36,591 nt of DNA from Bacillus sp. MM2020_4 (lineage in GTDB: Bacteria > Bacillota > Bacilli > Bacillales > Cytobacillaceae). Shown here piece by piece: positions 11,051 to 20,777 of the stretch. The notes under the pieces were generated by a model. That model made no database searches, was not told where the DNA came from, and saw nothing but the letters and a program-made list of their open reading frames with translations. The stretch lies in contig NZ_JAANMZ010000044.1 in the NCBI RefSeq assembly GCF_011250555.1, forward strand, positions 1 through 36,591, given 5' to 3'. The position numbers were made by a program, and so were the translations under genes. How positions within the stretch are numbered: the stretch's first letter is position 1; each line of letters starts with the position of its first letter.

Positions 11051-11824
11051 TTGAAGAAACGAATATTACTTTCGTTCGGCCTGCTTTCTGTGTTCTTGTT
11101 TTTAACAGGATGCAGTGAAATTAAGAAGCCGATTACTGCTGAAAGTACAGGTCTTTGGAATGAATACATCGTGTATCCGTTATCATGGGTGATTAAAGAG
11201 GGAGCAACTATCCTCTGGGGAAGCTATGGCTTAGCGCTGATTGTTGTAACTATTTTAATTCGATTGGCAATTTTGCCATTGATGATCAAGCAAACAAGAA
11301 GCTCAAAGGCCATGCAGGCGCTTCAGCCTGAAATGAAGGCACTTCGTGAGAAATATAGTTCAAAAGATCAAAAGACGCAACAAAAACTGCAGCAGGAAAC
11401 AATGGCACTGTTTTCAAAGCATGGTGTCAATCCAATGGCAGGCTGTTTTCCGTTAATTGTGCAAATGCCAATTTTAATTGGTTTTTATCATGCTATTTCT
11501 AGAACAAGGGAAATTGCTCAGGATAGTTTCTTATGGTTTGACTTGGGCGAAAAGGATCCATATTTTATTTTGCCGATTATTGCCGGGGTCACAACCTTTA
11601 TTCAGCAAAAGATGATGATGGCTGGCCAGCAGCAAAATCCGCAAATGGCGATGATGACCTGGATAATGCCGATTATGATTATGTTCTTTGCGTTTAGTTT
11701 CCCTGCAGCCCTTTCATTATACTGGGTTGTTGGTAATATTTTTATGATTGTGCAAACCTATTTTATTAAAGGACCGGATTTAAAGGCGAATGCTACCGGT
11801 AATGTGGGAGGAGCAAAAAAGTGA
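11051..11824 (+). CDS. spoIIIJ: Membrane protein insertase SpoIIIJ (YidC1/OxaA family)
   Basis: A YidC/Oxa1 insertase that places proteins into the cytoplasmic membrane. In B. subtilis it is also needed for forespore gene expression during engulfment. The 257-residue product has a lipoprotein signal with lipobox LTGC (modified Cys21). Several membrane segments and the family segments [12 protein letters not shown] and [11 protein letters not shown] follow. The start is TTG at 11051, just after AAGGGGG. The reading frame extends to another TTG at 11030, but that would place the ribosome-binding site inside the gene. The stop overlaps the start of jag by four bases (GTGA), indicating translational coupling. 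Confidence 0.97.
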   Translation: MKKRILLSFGLLSVFLFLTGCSEIKKPITAESTGLWNEYIVYPLSWVIKEGATILWGSYGLALIVVTILIRLAILPLMIKQTRSSKAMQALQPEMKALREKYSSKDQKTQQKLQQETMALFSKHGVNPMAGCFPLIVQMPILIGFYHAISRTREIAQDSFLWFDLGEKDPYFILPIIAGVTTFIQQKMMMAGQQQNPQMAMMTWIMPIMIMFFAFSFPAALSLYWVVGNIFMIVQTYFIKGPDLKANATGNVGGAKK

Positions 11825-12447
11825 AACAGGTAACTGCTACAGGACAAACTGTCGAAGAAGCAGTAGAATCAGCTTTAGCTCAATTAAAAACCACCAAAGA
11901 CCGCACAGATGTTGATATTATTGATGAAGGCAAAAAGGGGATTTTCGGAATTTTCGGTTCCCGTCCGGCTGTTGTAAAAGTAACGATGATCATCGATCCT
12001 ATTGAGGAAGCAAAGAAATTTCTTATTCAAGTAAGTGAACAAATGGGTGCACCGGCAGAGATAGAGATTAAACGGGACGGCAAACAGGTTCACTTTGTGA
12101 TGACAGGGGAAAAAATCGCTCTCTTAATTGGTAAACGGGGTCAAACACTTAATTCACTGCAATATTTGACCCAATTGGTGATTAATCGCTTTGCAACCCA
12201 CTATTTAAATGTGATTTTGGATGCAGAGGATTACCGGAACAGACGAAGTGAAACGTTAATTCAATTAGCACATCGATTAGCCGGAAAGGCTGTCAAGTCT
12301 GGAAAAGATGTAGCATTGGAACCGATGCCTTCCTATGAGCGAAAAGTCATTCATACCGCTTTATCCGAAAATAAACGCGTCAAAACGTTTTCTGATGGAA
12401 CTGAACCGCATCGTTTTATAGTCATTACACCGGTTAAAAGAGTATAG
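11821..12447 (+). CDS. jag: RNA-binding protein Jag (KhpB)
   Basis: The 208-residue protein has three parts: a Jag N-terminal domain (about 1-55) with the hallmark [13 protein letters not shown] (38-50), a KH domain (about 85-140) with GKRG at 104-107, and an R3H domain at the C-terminus. KhpB-type proteins bind RNA together with KhpA. In other Firmicutes they influence cell elongation and division; the exact function in Bacillus is less clear. The GTG at 11821 overlaps the spoIIIJ stop and has GGGAGGAG upstream. A good terminator follows, closing the rpmH-rnpA-spoIIIJ-jag cluster. Confidence 0.96.
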   Translation: MKQVTATGQTVEEAVESALAQLKTTKDRTDVDIIDEGKKGIFGIFGSRPAVVKVTMIIDPIEEAKKFLIQVSEQMGAPAEIEIKRDGKQVHFVMTGEKIALLIGKRGQTLNSLQYLTQLVINRFATHYLNVILDAEDYRNRRSETLIQLAHRLAGKAVKSGKDVALEPMPSYERKVIHTALSENKRVKTFSDGTEPHRFIVITPVKRV

Positions 12448-12455
12448 TGAAACAG

Positions 12456-12485
12456 CATCCTATCTGATGATAGGGTGTTTTTTTT
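12456..12485 (+). terminator. jag intrinsic terminator
   Basis: Arms CATCCTATC (12456-12464) and GATAGGGTG (12469-12477), with one G-U pair, are followed by eight T residues. Confidence 0.88.
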
Positions 12486-12534
12486 ATCTTATTTATGATT
12501 GTTGATAACTTTTAGGTTGAGATTTCACACTTTA

Positions 12535-12563
12535 TTGTTATTCACATGTGGATAAGTTAAAAT
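12535..12563 (+). promoter_or_regulatory. Predicted mnmE promoter
   Basis: TTGTTA (12535-12540) and TAAAAT (12558-12563) are 17 bases apart, downstream of the jag terminator and upstream of mnmE. The spacer is almost entirely DnaA-box sequence (see next entry). Confidence 0.6.
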
Positions 12564-12592
12564 AAAAAATAGACATTTTACCCTGTGGATAG
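12538..12592. promoter_or_regulatory. DnaA-box cluster overlapping the mnmE promoter
   Basis: TTATTCACA (12538-12546, fits TTATNCACA) and TGTGGATAA (12547-12555, perfect) abut as the inverted repeat TTATTCACATGTGGATAA. They lie between the predicted -35 and -10. A third box TGTGGATAG (12584-12592, one mismatch) lies in the leader. DnaA binding here would be expected to block RNA polymerase; this is inference. Confidence 0.7.
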
Positions 12593-12695
12593 AAGTAAGA
12601 TGCTTTTTTATCAGAAATTCATGTGATATTCTATTATTTTGGAGAAAAATCTTATTTTTGATATAGATGGAGTTTTTAGTTGTGAGGTGAAGAAG

Positions 12696-14081
12696 ATGGA
12701 ATTTGATACAATTGCGGCGATTTCGACTCCAATGGGAGAGGGAGCCATTGCGATTGTTCGTTTGAGTGGCGATGAGGCCATTCAAATTGCAGACAAGCTT
12801 TTTAAGAGTATCGGTGGAAAAAGGCTTACGGATGTAGCCAGTCATACGATTCACTATGGACACCTCCTCGATGCGAAAAGCGGTGTAGTGGTAGAAGAAG
12901 TAATGGTTTCAGTTATGAAGGGGCCTAAGACGTTTACCAAAGAGGATGTAGTGGAAATTAACTGCCACGGCGGAATTGTTTCCGTGAACCGCGTGCTCCA
13001 GCATGTGTTAAAAAATGGGGCAAGACTAGCAGAGCCTGGTGAGTTTACGAAACGGGCCTTTTTAAATGGCCGGATTGATTTATCACAAGCTGAAGCAGTC
13101 ATGGATTTAATCAGGGCAAAGACTGATCGGGCAATGAACCTGGCGCTTGGCCAAATGGAAGGCCGTCTATCAAAGCTTGTACGCAGGCTGCGGCAAGAAA
13201 TCTTAGAGGTCCTTGCCCATGTTGAAGTGAATATTGATTATCCTGAATACGATGATGTCGAAGAAATGACCCATAAGATGCTGTTAGAAAAGGCTCATTT
13301 TGTGCATGAAGAAATAAAGAAACTGCTGCAAACCTCTGAGCAAGGGAAAATTTTACGAGAAGGGCTATCGACCGCCATTGTTGGACGGCCAAATGTCGGC
13401 AAGTCCTCGTTATTAAATAGTCTTGTCCATGAAAATAAGGCCATTGTTACCGATATTCCTGGGACAACACGTGACGTGATTGAGGAATATGTCAATGTCC
13501 GCGGGGTGCCGCTCAGACTGCTAGACACGGCAGGGATTAGGGAAACAGAGGATATTGTCGAACGCATCGGAGTGGAACGTTCTCGTCAAGTGTTGAATGA
13601 GGCTGATTTAATTTTACTTGTGTTGAATTACGCCGACAAGCTGACCGCTGAGGATGAGAGCCTTTTTGAGGTTGTCAAAGGGATGGATGTCATCGTCATC
13701 GTCAATAAAACGGATCTGACGCAGCAAATTGATATGGAGCGGGTCAGAGAATTGGCGAAAGAGCATAGCTTGGTTACCACCTCATTATTGGAAGATCGCG
13801 GTATCGATGAGCTGGAAGATGCAATTGCCTCGTTATTTTTTGCAGGATCCATTGATGCTGGTGATTTAACATATGTATCCAATAGCCGTCACATTTCGTT
13901 ATTAAACATGAGTCTACAGACGATTGAGGATGCAATTGAAGGGGTGGAAATGGGGACTCCGATTGACATCGTGCAAATCGATTTAACCAGGACATGGGAA
14001 TTGCTGGGGGAAATCATCGGTGACAGCGTCCATGAGAGCCTAATCGATCAGTTATTTTCACAGTTCTGTTTAGGAAAATAA
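12696..14081 (+). CDS. mnmE: tRNA modification GTPase MnmE (TrmE)
   Basis: MnmE works with MnmG to build the 5-carboxymethylaminomethyl group on the wobble uridine of certain tRNAs, using tetrahydrofolate and GTP. The 461-residue product has an N-terminal folate-binding domain starting [20 protein letters not shown], a central helical domain, an inserted G domain with GRPNVGKSS near 228, DTAG and NKTD motifs, and the invariant C-terminal FCLGK. The frame begins at 12639, but the ATG at 12696 has GAGGTGAAGAAG upstream and matches the family N-terminus. Unlike many genomes, about 330 bases with tandem repeats separate it from mnmG. Confidence 0.98.
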   Translation: MEFDTIAAISTPMGEGAIAIVRLSGDEAIQIADKLFKSIGGKRLTDVASHTIHYGHLLDAKSGVVVEEVMVSVMKGPKTFTKEDVVEINCHGGIVSVNRVLQHVLKNGARLAEPGEFTKRAFLNGRIDLSQAEAVMDLIRAKTDRAMNLALGQMEGRLSKLVRRLRQEILEVLAHVEVNIDYPEYDDVEEMTHKMLLEKAHFVHEEIKKLLQTSEQGKILREGLSTAIVGRPNVGKSSLLNSLVHENKAIVTDIPGTTRDVIEEYVNVRGVPLRLLDTAGIRETEDIVERIGVERSRQVLNEADLILLVLNYADKLTAEDESLFEVVKGMDVIVIVNKTDLTQQIDMERVRELAKEHSLVTTSLLEDRGIDELEDAIASLFFAGSIDAGDLTYVSNSRHISLLNMSLQTIEDAIEGVEMGTPIDIVQIDLTRTWELLGEIIGDSVHESLIDQLFSQFCLGK

Positions 14082-14168
14082 AAAAGCGGGTTTTTCCCGG
14101 CACAAGAGCGGATAAGATAGAAAAATAGGGGTTATTAGAGCCCTTCATGCTTAAAGTAGTGAGGAACG

Positions 14169-14350
14169 GGTTTTCAATAGGGCATATTGGGGCCCAATCG
14201 GTCTTGAAAAATAGGAAAAAGGTATCCAATGGGGCATATTGGAGCCCATTCCGCCTTGGTAAATAAAAAAAGAGTATCCAATAGGGCATATTGGAGCCCA
14301 AACGATCTTGGAGAATAGAAAAAAGGTATCCAATAGGGCTTATTGAAACC
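14169..14350. repeat. Tandem repeat with 52-bp period between mnmE and mnmG
   Basis: Three full units and a partial fourth start at 14169, 14221, 14273 and 14325, exactly 52 bases apart. Each begins like GGTATCCAATAGGGCATATT, then GGAGCCCA and an A-rich tail. Each full unit can fold as CCAATA/TATTGG or GGGC/GCCC (alternative pairings). The fourth has lost the GCCC arm. It fills most of the 327-base gap. Minus-strand reading frames over it are repeat artefacts. A weak hairpin CGGG/CCCG with T run (minus strand, about 14082-14097) precedes it. Confidence 0.92.
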
Positions 14351-14408
14351 TTAAAATAGACCAGAAGAAGTAACGTTTCCGTCTTGATACGGAAAAGGAG
14401 GAAATACC

Positions 14409-16298
14409 ATGCAATACGAAGCAGGTAGTTATGACGTCATTGTCGTTGGAGCAGGACATGCCGGATGTGAAGCGGGCCTTGCGGCGGCAAGACTTGGCGC
14501 AAAAACATTAATGATCACAATAAACTTAGATATGGTAGCTTTTATGCCTTGTAACCCTTCCGTGGGCGGCCCGGCAAAAGGGATCGTCGTACGTGAAATT
14601 GATGCCCTCGGTGGTGAAATGGCAAAGAATATTGATAAAACCTATATCCAAATGAGGATGCTGAACACTGGAAAGGGTCCAGCTGTCCGTGCCTTACGGG
14701 CCCAGGCCGATAAATTTGCCTATCAGCATGAAATGAAAAAGACTTTAGAAGAAGAACCAAACCTAACATTGCTCCAAGGGATGGTCGAGCAATTAATTGT
14801 GGAAGATGGAGTGGTTCAAGGGGTGATTGCGAAAACCGGCGCTATCTATCGCGCTAAAACGGTAGTCGTCACAACGGGAACTTACTTGCGCGGGGAAATT
14901 ATCCTTGGCGAATTGAAATACTCAAGCGGCCCGAATAATCAGCAGCCATCGATTAGGCTGTCTGAACATTTAGAGGAACTTGGATTCGAACTGGTCCGTT
15001 TTAAAACAGGTACACCGCCAAGAGTAAATGGCAATACCATTGATTACAGTAAAACAGAAATTCAGCCTGGTGATGAAGAACCTAGAGCATTTTCGTATGA
15101 AACAACGAAATATATTACCGATCAGCTGCCATGCTGGCTCACCTATACAAATGACCGAACACATTCGTTAATTGATGCCAATTTGCATCGCTCGCCGATG
15201 TTTTCTGGCATGATCAAAGGAACAGGCCCAAGGTACTGTCCATCGATTGAAGATAAAGTTGTCCGTTTCAATGACAAGCCGCGCCATCAAATCTTCCTTG
15301 AACCGGAAGGCAGAAATACGAAGGAAGTCTATGTACAGGGACTTTCCACCAGCCTGCCTGAAGATGTCCAGCATCAAATTATTAGAACCGTTCCTGGACT
15401 GGAAAATGCCCAAATGATGCGGGCCGGTTATGCGATCGAATATGATGCGATTGTACCGACACAATTATGGCCGACTTTAGAAACAAAGGTTGTTAAAAAT
15501 TTATACACTGCGGGCCAAATTAATGGAACGTCCGGGTATGAAGAAGCTGCGGGTCAAGGGTTAATGGCCGGGATCAATGCCGGACTAAACGCGCTTGACC
15601 GTGAGCAATTAGTCCTTGGACGCTCTGATGCTTATATTGGCGTGCTCATTGATGATTTAATTACAAAAGGGACAAACGAGCCCTATCGATTGTTAACCTC
15701 AAGAGCAGAATATCGCCTTCTATTGCGTCATGATAATGCCGATTTACGGTTAACTGATATGGGACATGAAATTGGCCTGATTCGTGATGATCGCTATGAA
15801 GCATTCTTGGCAAAAAGGGAAGCAATCGAAGCAGAGAGGGAAAGATTGCACTCCATTATTCTAAAGCCATCTGCTGAAGTACAGGAATTAATTCGCAGCA
15901 TTGGCGGTAGTGAATTGAAAGATGGGATCCGTGCATCCGATTTACTGAAAAGACCGGAAATGACATATGAATTGCTTGAAAGTCTGACTAAGAGTGAACT
16001 TGCTTTGGATCACGATGTGAAAGAACAAGTGGAAATCCAAATTAAGTACGAGGGGTATATTGAAAAGTCACTGCAGCAAGTAGAGCGTCTGAAAAAGATG
16101 GAGGATAAGAAAGTCCCTGACAATATTGATTATGATGCCATTAATGGATTAGCTACAGAAGCGAAACAAAAGCTCAAAAAGATTAAACCGCTCTCCATTG
16201 CCCAAGCATCCCGGATTTCCGGTGTCAATCCTGCAGATATTTCGATCCTGCTTGTGTATTTAGAACAAGGCCGGGTAGCGAGAGTATCCAATGAATAA
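14409..16298 (+). CDS. mnmG: tRNA wobble-uridine modification enzyme MnmG (GidA)
   Basis: MnmG is the FAD- and NADH-dependent partner of MnmE in wobble-uridine modification of tRNA. The 629 residues start with a Rossmann FAD-binding motif GAGHAG (14-19). Family blocks [13 protein letters not shown] and [16 protein letters not shown] follow, with a C-terminal helical region used to contact MnmE and tRNA. The length is normal. The ATG at 14409 has AAAGGAGG upstream. rsmG begins 22 bases after the stop, so mnmG and rsmG form an operon. No clear promoter was seen upstream; transcription may come from mnmE through the repeat. Confidence 0.99.
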   Translation: MQYEAGSYDVIVVGAGHAGCEAGLAAARLGAKTLMITINLDMVAFMPCNPSVGGPAKGIVVREIDALGGEMAKNIDKTYIQMRMLNTGKGPAVRALRAQADKFAYQHEMKKTLEEEPNLTLLQGMVEQLIVEDGVVQGVIAKTGAIYRAKTVVVTTGTYLRGEIILGELKYSSGPNNQQPSIRLSEHLEELGFELVRFKTGTPPRVNGNTIDYSKTEIQPGDEEPRAFSYETTKYITDQLPCWLTYTNDRTHSLIDANLHRSPMFSGMIKGTGPRYCPSIEDKVVRFNDKPRHQIFLEPEGRNTKEVYVQGLSTSLPEDVQHQIIRTVPGLENAQMMRAGYAIEYDAIVPTQLWPTLETKVVKNLYTAGQINGTSGYEEAAGQGLMAGINAGLNALDREQLVLGRSDAYIGVLIDDLITKGTNEPYRLLTSRAEYRLLLRHDNADLRLTDMGHEIGLIRDDRYEAFLAKREAIEAERERLHSIILKPSAEVQELIRSIGGSELKDGIRASDLLKRPEMTYELLESLTKSELALDHDVKEQVEIQIKYEGYIEKSLQQVERLKKMEDKKVPDNIDYDAINGLATEAKQKLKKIKPLSIAQASRISGVNPADISILLVYLEQGRVARVSNE

Positions 16299-16320
16299 TC
16301 GAGTGAGGAAGTTTTAATAG

Positions 16321-17037
16321 ATGAATATCGAACAATTTCAATCCAGTCTTCAGGAAAAGGGAATTTCCCTAAGTGATAAGCAGCTCGACCAGTTTGAAAC
16401 CTATTTTTCAACATTGGTCGAGTGGAATGAAAAAATGAATTTAACAGCGATCACGGAAAAAACAGATGTATATTTAAAACATTTTTACGACTCTATTACC
16501 GCTTCATTTTATTTTGATTTTACCAAGCCGTTTCATCTTTGTGATGTTGGGGCAGGTGCGGGCTTTCCGAGTATACCGTTAAAAATAGTCTACCCACATA
16601 TCCAAGTGACAATCGTTGATTCATTAAACAAGCGAATTTCATTTTTGAATCATCTTGCTACCGTATTAGAGTTGGAAAATGTCCATTTTGTCCATGACCG
16701 TGCTGAGACGTTTGGCGTCAATCCTGCTTACCGGGAAAACTTTGATGTTGTAACAGCAAGAGCGGTGGCTAGAATGTCTGTTTTAAGTGAGTTTTGTTTA
16801 CCACTTGCAAAAGTAGGGGGACATTTTATTGCGATGAAGGCCTTGCATGCGAATGATGAATTGGAAATGGGCCAAAAGGCGATTACAACACTTGGCGGTA
16901 AAGTAGAAAAGGTATACACATTTACCTTGCCAATGGAAGATAGTGAACGGAATATTTTAATTATAAAAAAAGAAAAACAGACGCCAAGGAAATACCCGCG
17001 AAAGCCAGGAACACCAGGAAAAATGCCAATCGAATAA
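16321..17037 (+). CDS. rsmG: 16S rRNA (guanine-N7) methyltransferase RsmG (GidB)
   Basis: RsmG methylates N7 of G527 (E. coli numbering) in 16S rRNA using S-adenosylmethionine. Loss of the enzyme gives low-level streptomycin resistance in several bacteria. The 238-residue product shows the SAM-binding loop [10 protein letters not shown] at 75-84 and the family segment VTARAVARM. The C-terminus is basic and proline/glycine rich. The ATG at 16321 has GAGGAAG upstream. It sits between mnmG and noc, as in B. subtilis. Confidence 0.98.
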   Translation: MNIEQFQSSLQEKGISLSDKQLDQFETYFSTLVEWNEKMNLTAITEKTDVYLKHFYDSITASFYFDFTKPFHLCDVGAGAGFPSIPLKIVYPHIQVTIVDSLNKRISFLNHLATVLELENVHFVHDRAETFGVNPAYRENFDVVTARAVARMSVLSEFCLPLAKVGGHFIAMKALHANDELEMGQKAITTLGGKVEKVYTFTLPMEDSERNILIIKKEKQTPRKYPRKPGTPGKMPIE

Positions 17038-17185
17038 AGAGTTATTCCTATAGCTTTTTCCCTTCGCTGCTTCCAAGAGTGAAAATCTGTATAACAATTT
17101 TTAGAGAAAAATGGTATCCTAGGCAGGAAGTATTTAGTGACATAGAGAATAAGTAATAGGGAGTTTCGTAAAGGTGGTGTTGGGG

Positions 17186-18049
17186 ATGAAGAGTTCATTT
17201 ACACGCTTTTTTGGCCTCGGCGATAAGGGAGAACAAGAGGTTGAGCTTGAAAAAGAGCTGGATATTGAACGGAACGAAGAAATAAAAAAGATTCCGATTA
17301 ACCAAATTATTCCGAATCGCTTCCAGCCGCGGACGGTATTTGATGAAGACAAGATTGAAGAATTATCACGAACTATTCATATACATGGGATTATCCAGCC
17401 GATTGTTGTCCGGGAGTTTGCTGTTGATAAATATGAGATTATTGCCGGTGAGCGCCGCTGGCGTGCGATGAAAAAGCTGGGTTGGGCAGAAGCACCCGCT
17501 ATTGTGAAAAATTTATCTGATACAGAAACCGCATCAGTAGCGCTTATTGAGAATTTGCAGCGCGAAGAATTGTCGCCAATTGAAGAGGCTTTTGCCTATG
17601 GCAAGCTGCTTGAATTGCACAATTTGACACAAGAGGCATTAGCGCAGCGCCTTGGGAAAGGGCAGTCGACCGTTGCCAATAAGCTTCGATTGCTTAAATT
17701 ACCAGAGATTGTCCAGGATGCCTTATTGAATAAAACGATTACTGAACGCCATGCACGTGCGCTTATTCCGCTGAAAAATCCGGAGAAACAAGTGGCACTT
17801 TTGGCGGAAGTCATTGAAAAGAATTGGAATGTTAAGCAGACTGAGGAACGCGTGGTAAGAATGCTCGAACAAAAGAAAGAAAAACCAAAGCCTAAACGAA
17901 AGGCTTTTAGCAAAGATATGAGAATTGCCGTGAATACCATCCGTCAATCTTTATCCATGGTAACAGACAGCGGGATTAATTTGGATGCCGACGAAGAGGA
18001 ATTTGAGGAGTTCTATCAATTTACCATCCGGATTCCTAAGAAAAAATAG
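17186..18049 (+). CDS. noc: Nucleoid occlusion protein Noc
   Basis: Noc is a ParB-like CTP-binding DNA protein that coats the chromosome around its binding sites and keeps the division septum off the nucleoid. The 287 residues include an N-terminal amphipathic stretch [11 protein letters not shown] expected to touch the membrane, the CTP-binding motif GERRWRA (88-94), the central helix-turn-helix [19 protein letters not shown], and a dimerisation C-terminus. The open frame starts at 17174, but ATG 17186 follows AAGGTGG at eight bases and matches the B. subtilis N-terminus. I saw no Noc-binding palindrome nearby. It differs from Spo0J, encoded downstream, in its N-terminal peptide. Confidence 0.96.
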   Translation: MKSSFTRFFGLGDKGEQEVELEKELDIERNEEIKKIPINQIIPNRFQPRTVFDEDKIEELSRTIHIHGIIQPIVVREFAVDKYEIIAGERRWRAMKKLGWAEAPAIVKNLSDTETASVALIENLQREELSPIEEAFAYGKLLELHNLTQEALAQRLGKGQSTVANKLRLLKLPEIVQDALLNKTITERHARALIPLKNPEKQVALLAEVIEKNWNVKQTEERVVRMLEQKKEKPKPKRKAFSKDMRIAVNTIRQSLSMVTDSGINLDADEEEFEEFYQFTIRIPKKK

Positions 18050-18061
18050 TGATACAGAAAG

Positions 18062-18089
18062 AACCGGCACAATTGTGTTGGTTTTTTTT
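18062..18089 (+). terminator. noc intrinsic terminator
   Basis: AACCGGCAC (18062-18070) pairs with GTGTTGGTT (18075-18083), including two G-U pairs, followed by T residues to 18089. Confidence 0.8.
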
Positions 18090-18269
18090 GTGTAAAAAAG
18101 GGAAAGATGGAATGGAATATTTTTTGAAAATAAAACAACATCCCTATTATTTCATGATAAAATAAAGGAATGGAATTTTACATTCTTCATCTATTAGGGG
18201 ATAATTAAGCATATTATGTAAACATTTGATAGAATAGCAGATTCTGAGAAATAAAGGGTAGGTGACAAC

Positions 18270-19031
18270 GTGGGGAAAATCCTTTCAATCGCGAACCAAA
18301 AAGGTGGAGTCGGTAAAACGACGACCTCTGTCAACCTAGGCGCCTGCTTAGCATACATAGGGAAACGGGTTCTATTAGTAGACATCGACCCGCAGGGAAA
18401 TGCAACAAGCGGGGTCGGAATTGAAAAGGCAGAAGTGGAACAATGTATCTATGATGTGTTAGTAGATGATGTCGAGGCCAAAGATGTCATTAAAGCGACA
18501 TCTGTAAAAAATTTGTACGCACTCCCTGCTACGATTCAATTAGCAGGAGCTGAAATTGAACTGGTACCTACTATATCCAGAGAGGTCCGCTTAAAACGTG
18601 CTCTCGGAGAAGTAAAAGATCAGTTTGATTATATCATTATTGATTGTCCGCCATCATTAGGGCTACTAACGCTAAATGCCTTAACAGCTTCTGATGCGGT
18701 ATTAATCCCTGTCCAATGTGAGTATTATGCGTTGGAAGGCTTGAGCCAATTATTAAATACGGTTAGACTCGTCCAGAAGCATCTTAACCAGGATTTAAAA
18801 ATTGAAGGCGTGTTATTAACAATGCTTGACGCGAGAACAAATCTTGGCATTCAAGTCATTGAAGAAGTAAAGAAATACTTTCAAGATAAAGTCTATAAAA
18901 CCATTATTCCTAGAAATGTGCGTCTAAGTGAGGCTCCAAGCCATGGGGAACCCATCATCACCTATGATTCGAAATCCCGCGGTGCTGAGGTGTATTTAGA
19001 TTTAGCAAAGGAAGTGGTCTCGAATGGCTAA
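18270..19031 (+). CDS. soj: Chromosome partitioning ATPase Soj (ParA)
   Basis: Soj is a deviant-Walker ATPase that acts with Spo0J in origin segregation and also regulates DnaA activity, as shown in B. subtilis. The 253-residue product matches the B. subtilis length. It has the ParA Walker A motif KGGVGKTT at 11-18, the VDIDPQGN block, and the switch region IIDCPPSLG. The start is GTG at 18270 with AGGTGA upstream. The stop overlaps the spo0J start by eight bases. The roughly 180 bases before the gene hold no promoter that I can call with confidence. Confidence 0.98.
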   Translation: MGKILSIANQKGGVGKTTTSVNLGACLAYIGKRVLLVDIDPQGNATSGVGIEKAEVEQCIYDVLVDDVEAKDVIKATSVKNLYALPATIQLAGAEIELVPTISREVRLKRALGEVKDQFDYIIIDCPPSLGLLTLNALTASDAVLIPVQCEYYALEGLSQLLNTVRLVQKHLNQDLKIEGVLLTMLDARTNLGIQVIEEVKKYFQDKVYKTIIPRNVRLSEAPSHGEPIITYDSKSRGAEVYLDLAKEVVSNG

Positions 19032-19872
19032 AGGTTTAGGAAAAGGCCTGAATGCATTTTTTAGTGATGTCAGTAAAGAGGAGACAGTTCAAGAGATTAA
19101 GCTGAAAGAACTGCGTCCAAACCCGTATCAGCCACGGAAAACCTTCCAACAAGAGACAATCGATGAATTAAAGGCTTCAATTATTGAGCATGGAATCTTA
19201 CAGCCAATCGTTGTTCGAAAAAGTATTAAAGGATATGAAATTGTGGTGGGCGAACGCCGCTTCCGAGCCGCCAAGGAGGCCAAGCTTGAAACCGTTCCGG
19301 CGGTTGTCCGTGATCTTTCCGAACAGCAAATGATGGAATTAGCTGTATTGGAAAATCTCCAAAGGGAAGATTTAAATCCAATTGAAGAGGGAATTGCCTA
19401 TCAAACCTTAATGGAGAAATTAAAGTTGACACAGGAAGAGGTTGCGAAGCGTTTAGGCAAAAGCCGTCCGCATGTAGCAAACCACATTCGTCTGCTTTCC
19501 CTCCCTCCAAAAATTCAGGAATTGATATCAACCGGGAACATTTCAATGGGTCATGGACGTGCCTTATTAGGCCTTAGACAAAAGGCAAAGCTGCCTGTTT
19601 TAGTAGAAAAGGTCATTCAGGAAGGGTTGAATGTCCGGCAATTAGAAAAGTTAATCCAGCAACTAAATGAAAATGTTTCACGTGAAACAAAAAAGCCTGA
19701 AAAGAAAAAAGATGTGTTTTTACAGGAGCGGGAGCATTCCCTTCGTGAGCGGTTTGGAACGAAGGTCCATATTAAACAAAATAAAAATAAAGGGAAAATT
19801 GAAATTGAATTTTTCTCGCAGGATGATTTGGAACGAATCTTAGAATTACTTGATCAGGAAGAATCCTTATAA
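19024..19872 (+). CDS. spo0J: Chromosome partitioning protein Spo0J (ParB)
   Basis: Spo0J binds parS, clamps onto DNA in a CTP-dependent way, spreads, and loads SMC condensin at the origin. The 282 residues begin with MAKGLGKGLNAFF, the Soj-stimulating peptide. The CTP-binding motif GERRFRA (76-82), the helix-turn-helix LTQEEVAKRLGKSRPHVANH, and a C-terminal lysine-rich linker with dimerisation domain follow. The ATG at 19024 overlaps the soj stop. The gene carries its own parS site, at codons 217-222, between the DNA-binding and dimerisation parts. Confidence 0.98.
   Translation: MAKGLGKGLNAFFSDVSKEETVQEIKLKELRPNPYQPRKTFQQETIDELKASIIEHGILQPIVVRKSIKGYEIVVGERRFRAAKEAKLETVPAVVRDLSEQQMMELAVLENLQREDLNPIEEGIAYQTLMEKLKLTQEEVAKRLGKSRPHVANHIRLLSLPPKIQELISTGNISMGHGRALLGLRQKAKLPVLVEKVIQEGLNVRQLEKLIQQLNENVSRETKKPEKKKDVFLQEREHSLRERFGTKVHIKQNKNKGKIEIEFFSQDDLERILELLDQEESL
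19674..19689. other. parS: parS centromere site (perfect palindrome)
   Basis: TGTTTCACGTGAAACA is a perfect 16-bp palindrome that fits the Bacillus parS consensus TGTTNCACGTGAAACA. It lies inside spo0J, the same place as the well-studied B. subtilis site. Confidence 0.96.
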
Positions 19873-19897
19873 GCCATCTATGATGGTTATTTTTTTT
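19873..19897 (+). terminator. spo0J intrinsic terminator
   Basis: GCCATC (19873-19878) pairs with GATGGT (19882-19887) across a TAT loop, followed by TAT and a run of T to 19897. The stem is short. Confidence 0.65.
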
Positions 19898-19898
19898 A

Positions 19899-19942
19899 CG
19901 CTCCAGGCCATACGGCGCTGATCAAAGCGTGTGCGCTTTTCT
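19899..19942 (+). repeat. Dispersed hairpin repeat, short form (copy C)
   Basis: It contains GCTCCAGGCCATACGGCG and ends GTGCGCTTTTC, near-identical to the reverse complement of the copy at 9972-10030. It sits directly after the spo0J terminator. Confidence 0.75.
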
Positions 19943-20027
19943 TTCCATTCAGTCTTTTCAATACAATGAAAACATGATAGTTTAGTACTATTACAATTTC
20001 GAGAGGCGAAGAATAGGTGAAATTACG

Positions 20028-20732
20028 ATGTTTTTAATAGGAACACTTGTAAATGGGCTATTGATTATTATTGGCACACTAATTGGAAAACTTTTGAACC
20101 GTATTCCTGAAAGTATGAAAGTGACGGTTATGTTTGCGATTGGATTATCTGTGATGGTTTTAGGCCTGCAGATGGGATTAAAGAGTGAAAACTTCCTGAT
20201 TGTTATTATTAGTCTTGTCGTCGGTGCGGTGGTTGGAGAACTGTTAAAACTAGAGGATAAATTAAATGACCTCGGTGGCTGGTTGGAGCTTAAAGTTGGC
20301 TCAAACGGCAAAGGCAGTATCTCGGAAGGTTTCGTGACGGCTACCTTAATCTTTGTGATTGGGGCAATGGCGATCATTGGAGCCCTCGACAGTGGCATTC
20401 GCGGTGATCATGATGTCCTCTATACAAAATCATTGATCGATGGCTTTACGGCATTAATTTTAACCACAACATTGGGCATTGGTGTCATCTTTTCTGCTAT
20501 TCCTGTTGTTCTTTATGAAGGGTTAATTGCCTTGTTTGCCACTCAGATTGATCGTTTTGTTCCTCAAGCACTAATGGATCAGTTTATTGTCGAAATGACC
20601 GCAACCGGCGGTATTATGATTTTTGCGATTGGCTTGAACCTCACGGGAATGGTAAAAATTAAAGTGGCAAACCTGCTTCCAGGCATTGTTGTAACGGGAA
20701 TCATTGTAACAGTTCTATATTTTTTACAATAA
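20028..20732 (+). CDS. DUF554 family membrane protein
   Basis: A 234-residue very hydrophobic protein that I recognise as DUF554 (YdfK-like), a family of polytopic inner-membrane proteins of unknown function. About six to seven membrane-spanning segments can be drawn, starting with FLIGTLVNGLLIIIGTLIG. Conserved glycines and a short charged loop GALDSGIRGDHDVLY near the middle are visible. The ATG at 20028 has AGGTGA upstream. It stands alone between spo0J and the convergent yyaC, sharing a bidirectional terminator with the latter. No function can be assigned from context. Confidence 0.85.
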   Translation: MFLIGTLVNGLLIIIGTLIGKLLNRIPESMKVTVMFAIGLSVMVLGLQMGLKSENFLIVIISLVVGAVVGELLKLEDKLNDLGGWLELKVGSNGKGSISEGFVTATLIFVIGAMAIIGALDSGIRGDHDVLYTKSLIDGFTALILTTTLGIGVIFSAIPVVLYEGLIALFATQIDRFVPQALMDQFIVEMTATGGIMIFAIGLNLTGMVKIKVANLLPGIVVTGIIVTVLYFLQ

Positions 20733-20743
20733 TTGAAATTAAC

Positions 20744-20777
20744 AAAGGAGGAATAGTCGAAGTCTATTGCTCCTTTT
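20744..20777. terminator. Bidirectional terminator between DUF554 gene and yyaC
   Basis: AAAGGAGGAATAG (20744-20756) pairs with CTATTGCTCCTTT (20764-20776) with one interior mismatch. T residues lie on the plus side, and a weaker tract serves the minus strand. It separates two convergent genes. Confidence 0.75.

Noticed and set aside
14082..14105. Possible terminator after mnmE
   Set aside because: The hairpin is only four to five pairs and its T run lies on the minus-strand side, so it does not work as a terminator for mnmE.
14014..14333. Minus-strand reading frames over the mnmE-mnmG gap
   Set aside because: They are open only because of the 52-bp repeat; the translation repeats in shifting frames, has no ribosome-binding site and resembles no protein.
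14169..14350. CRISPR array interpretation of the 52-bp repeat
   Set aside because: The whole period is repeated with no unique spacers, and there are no cas genes.
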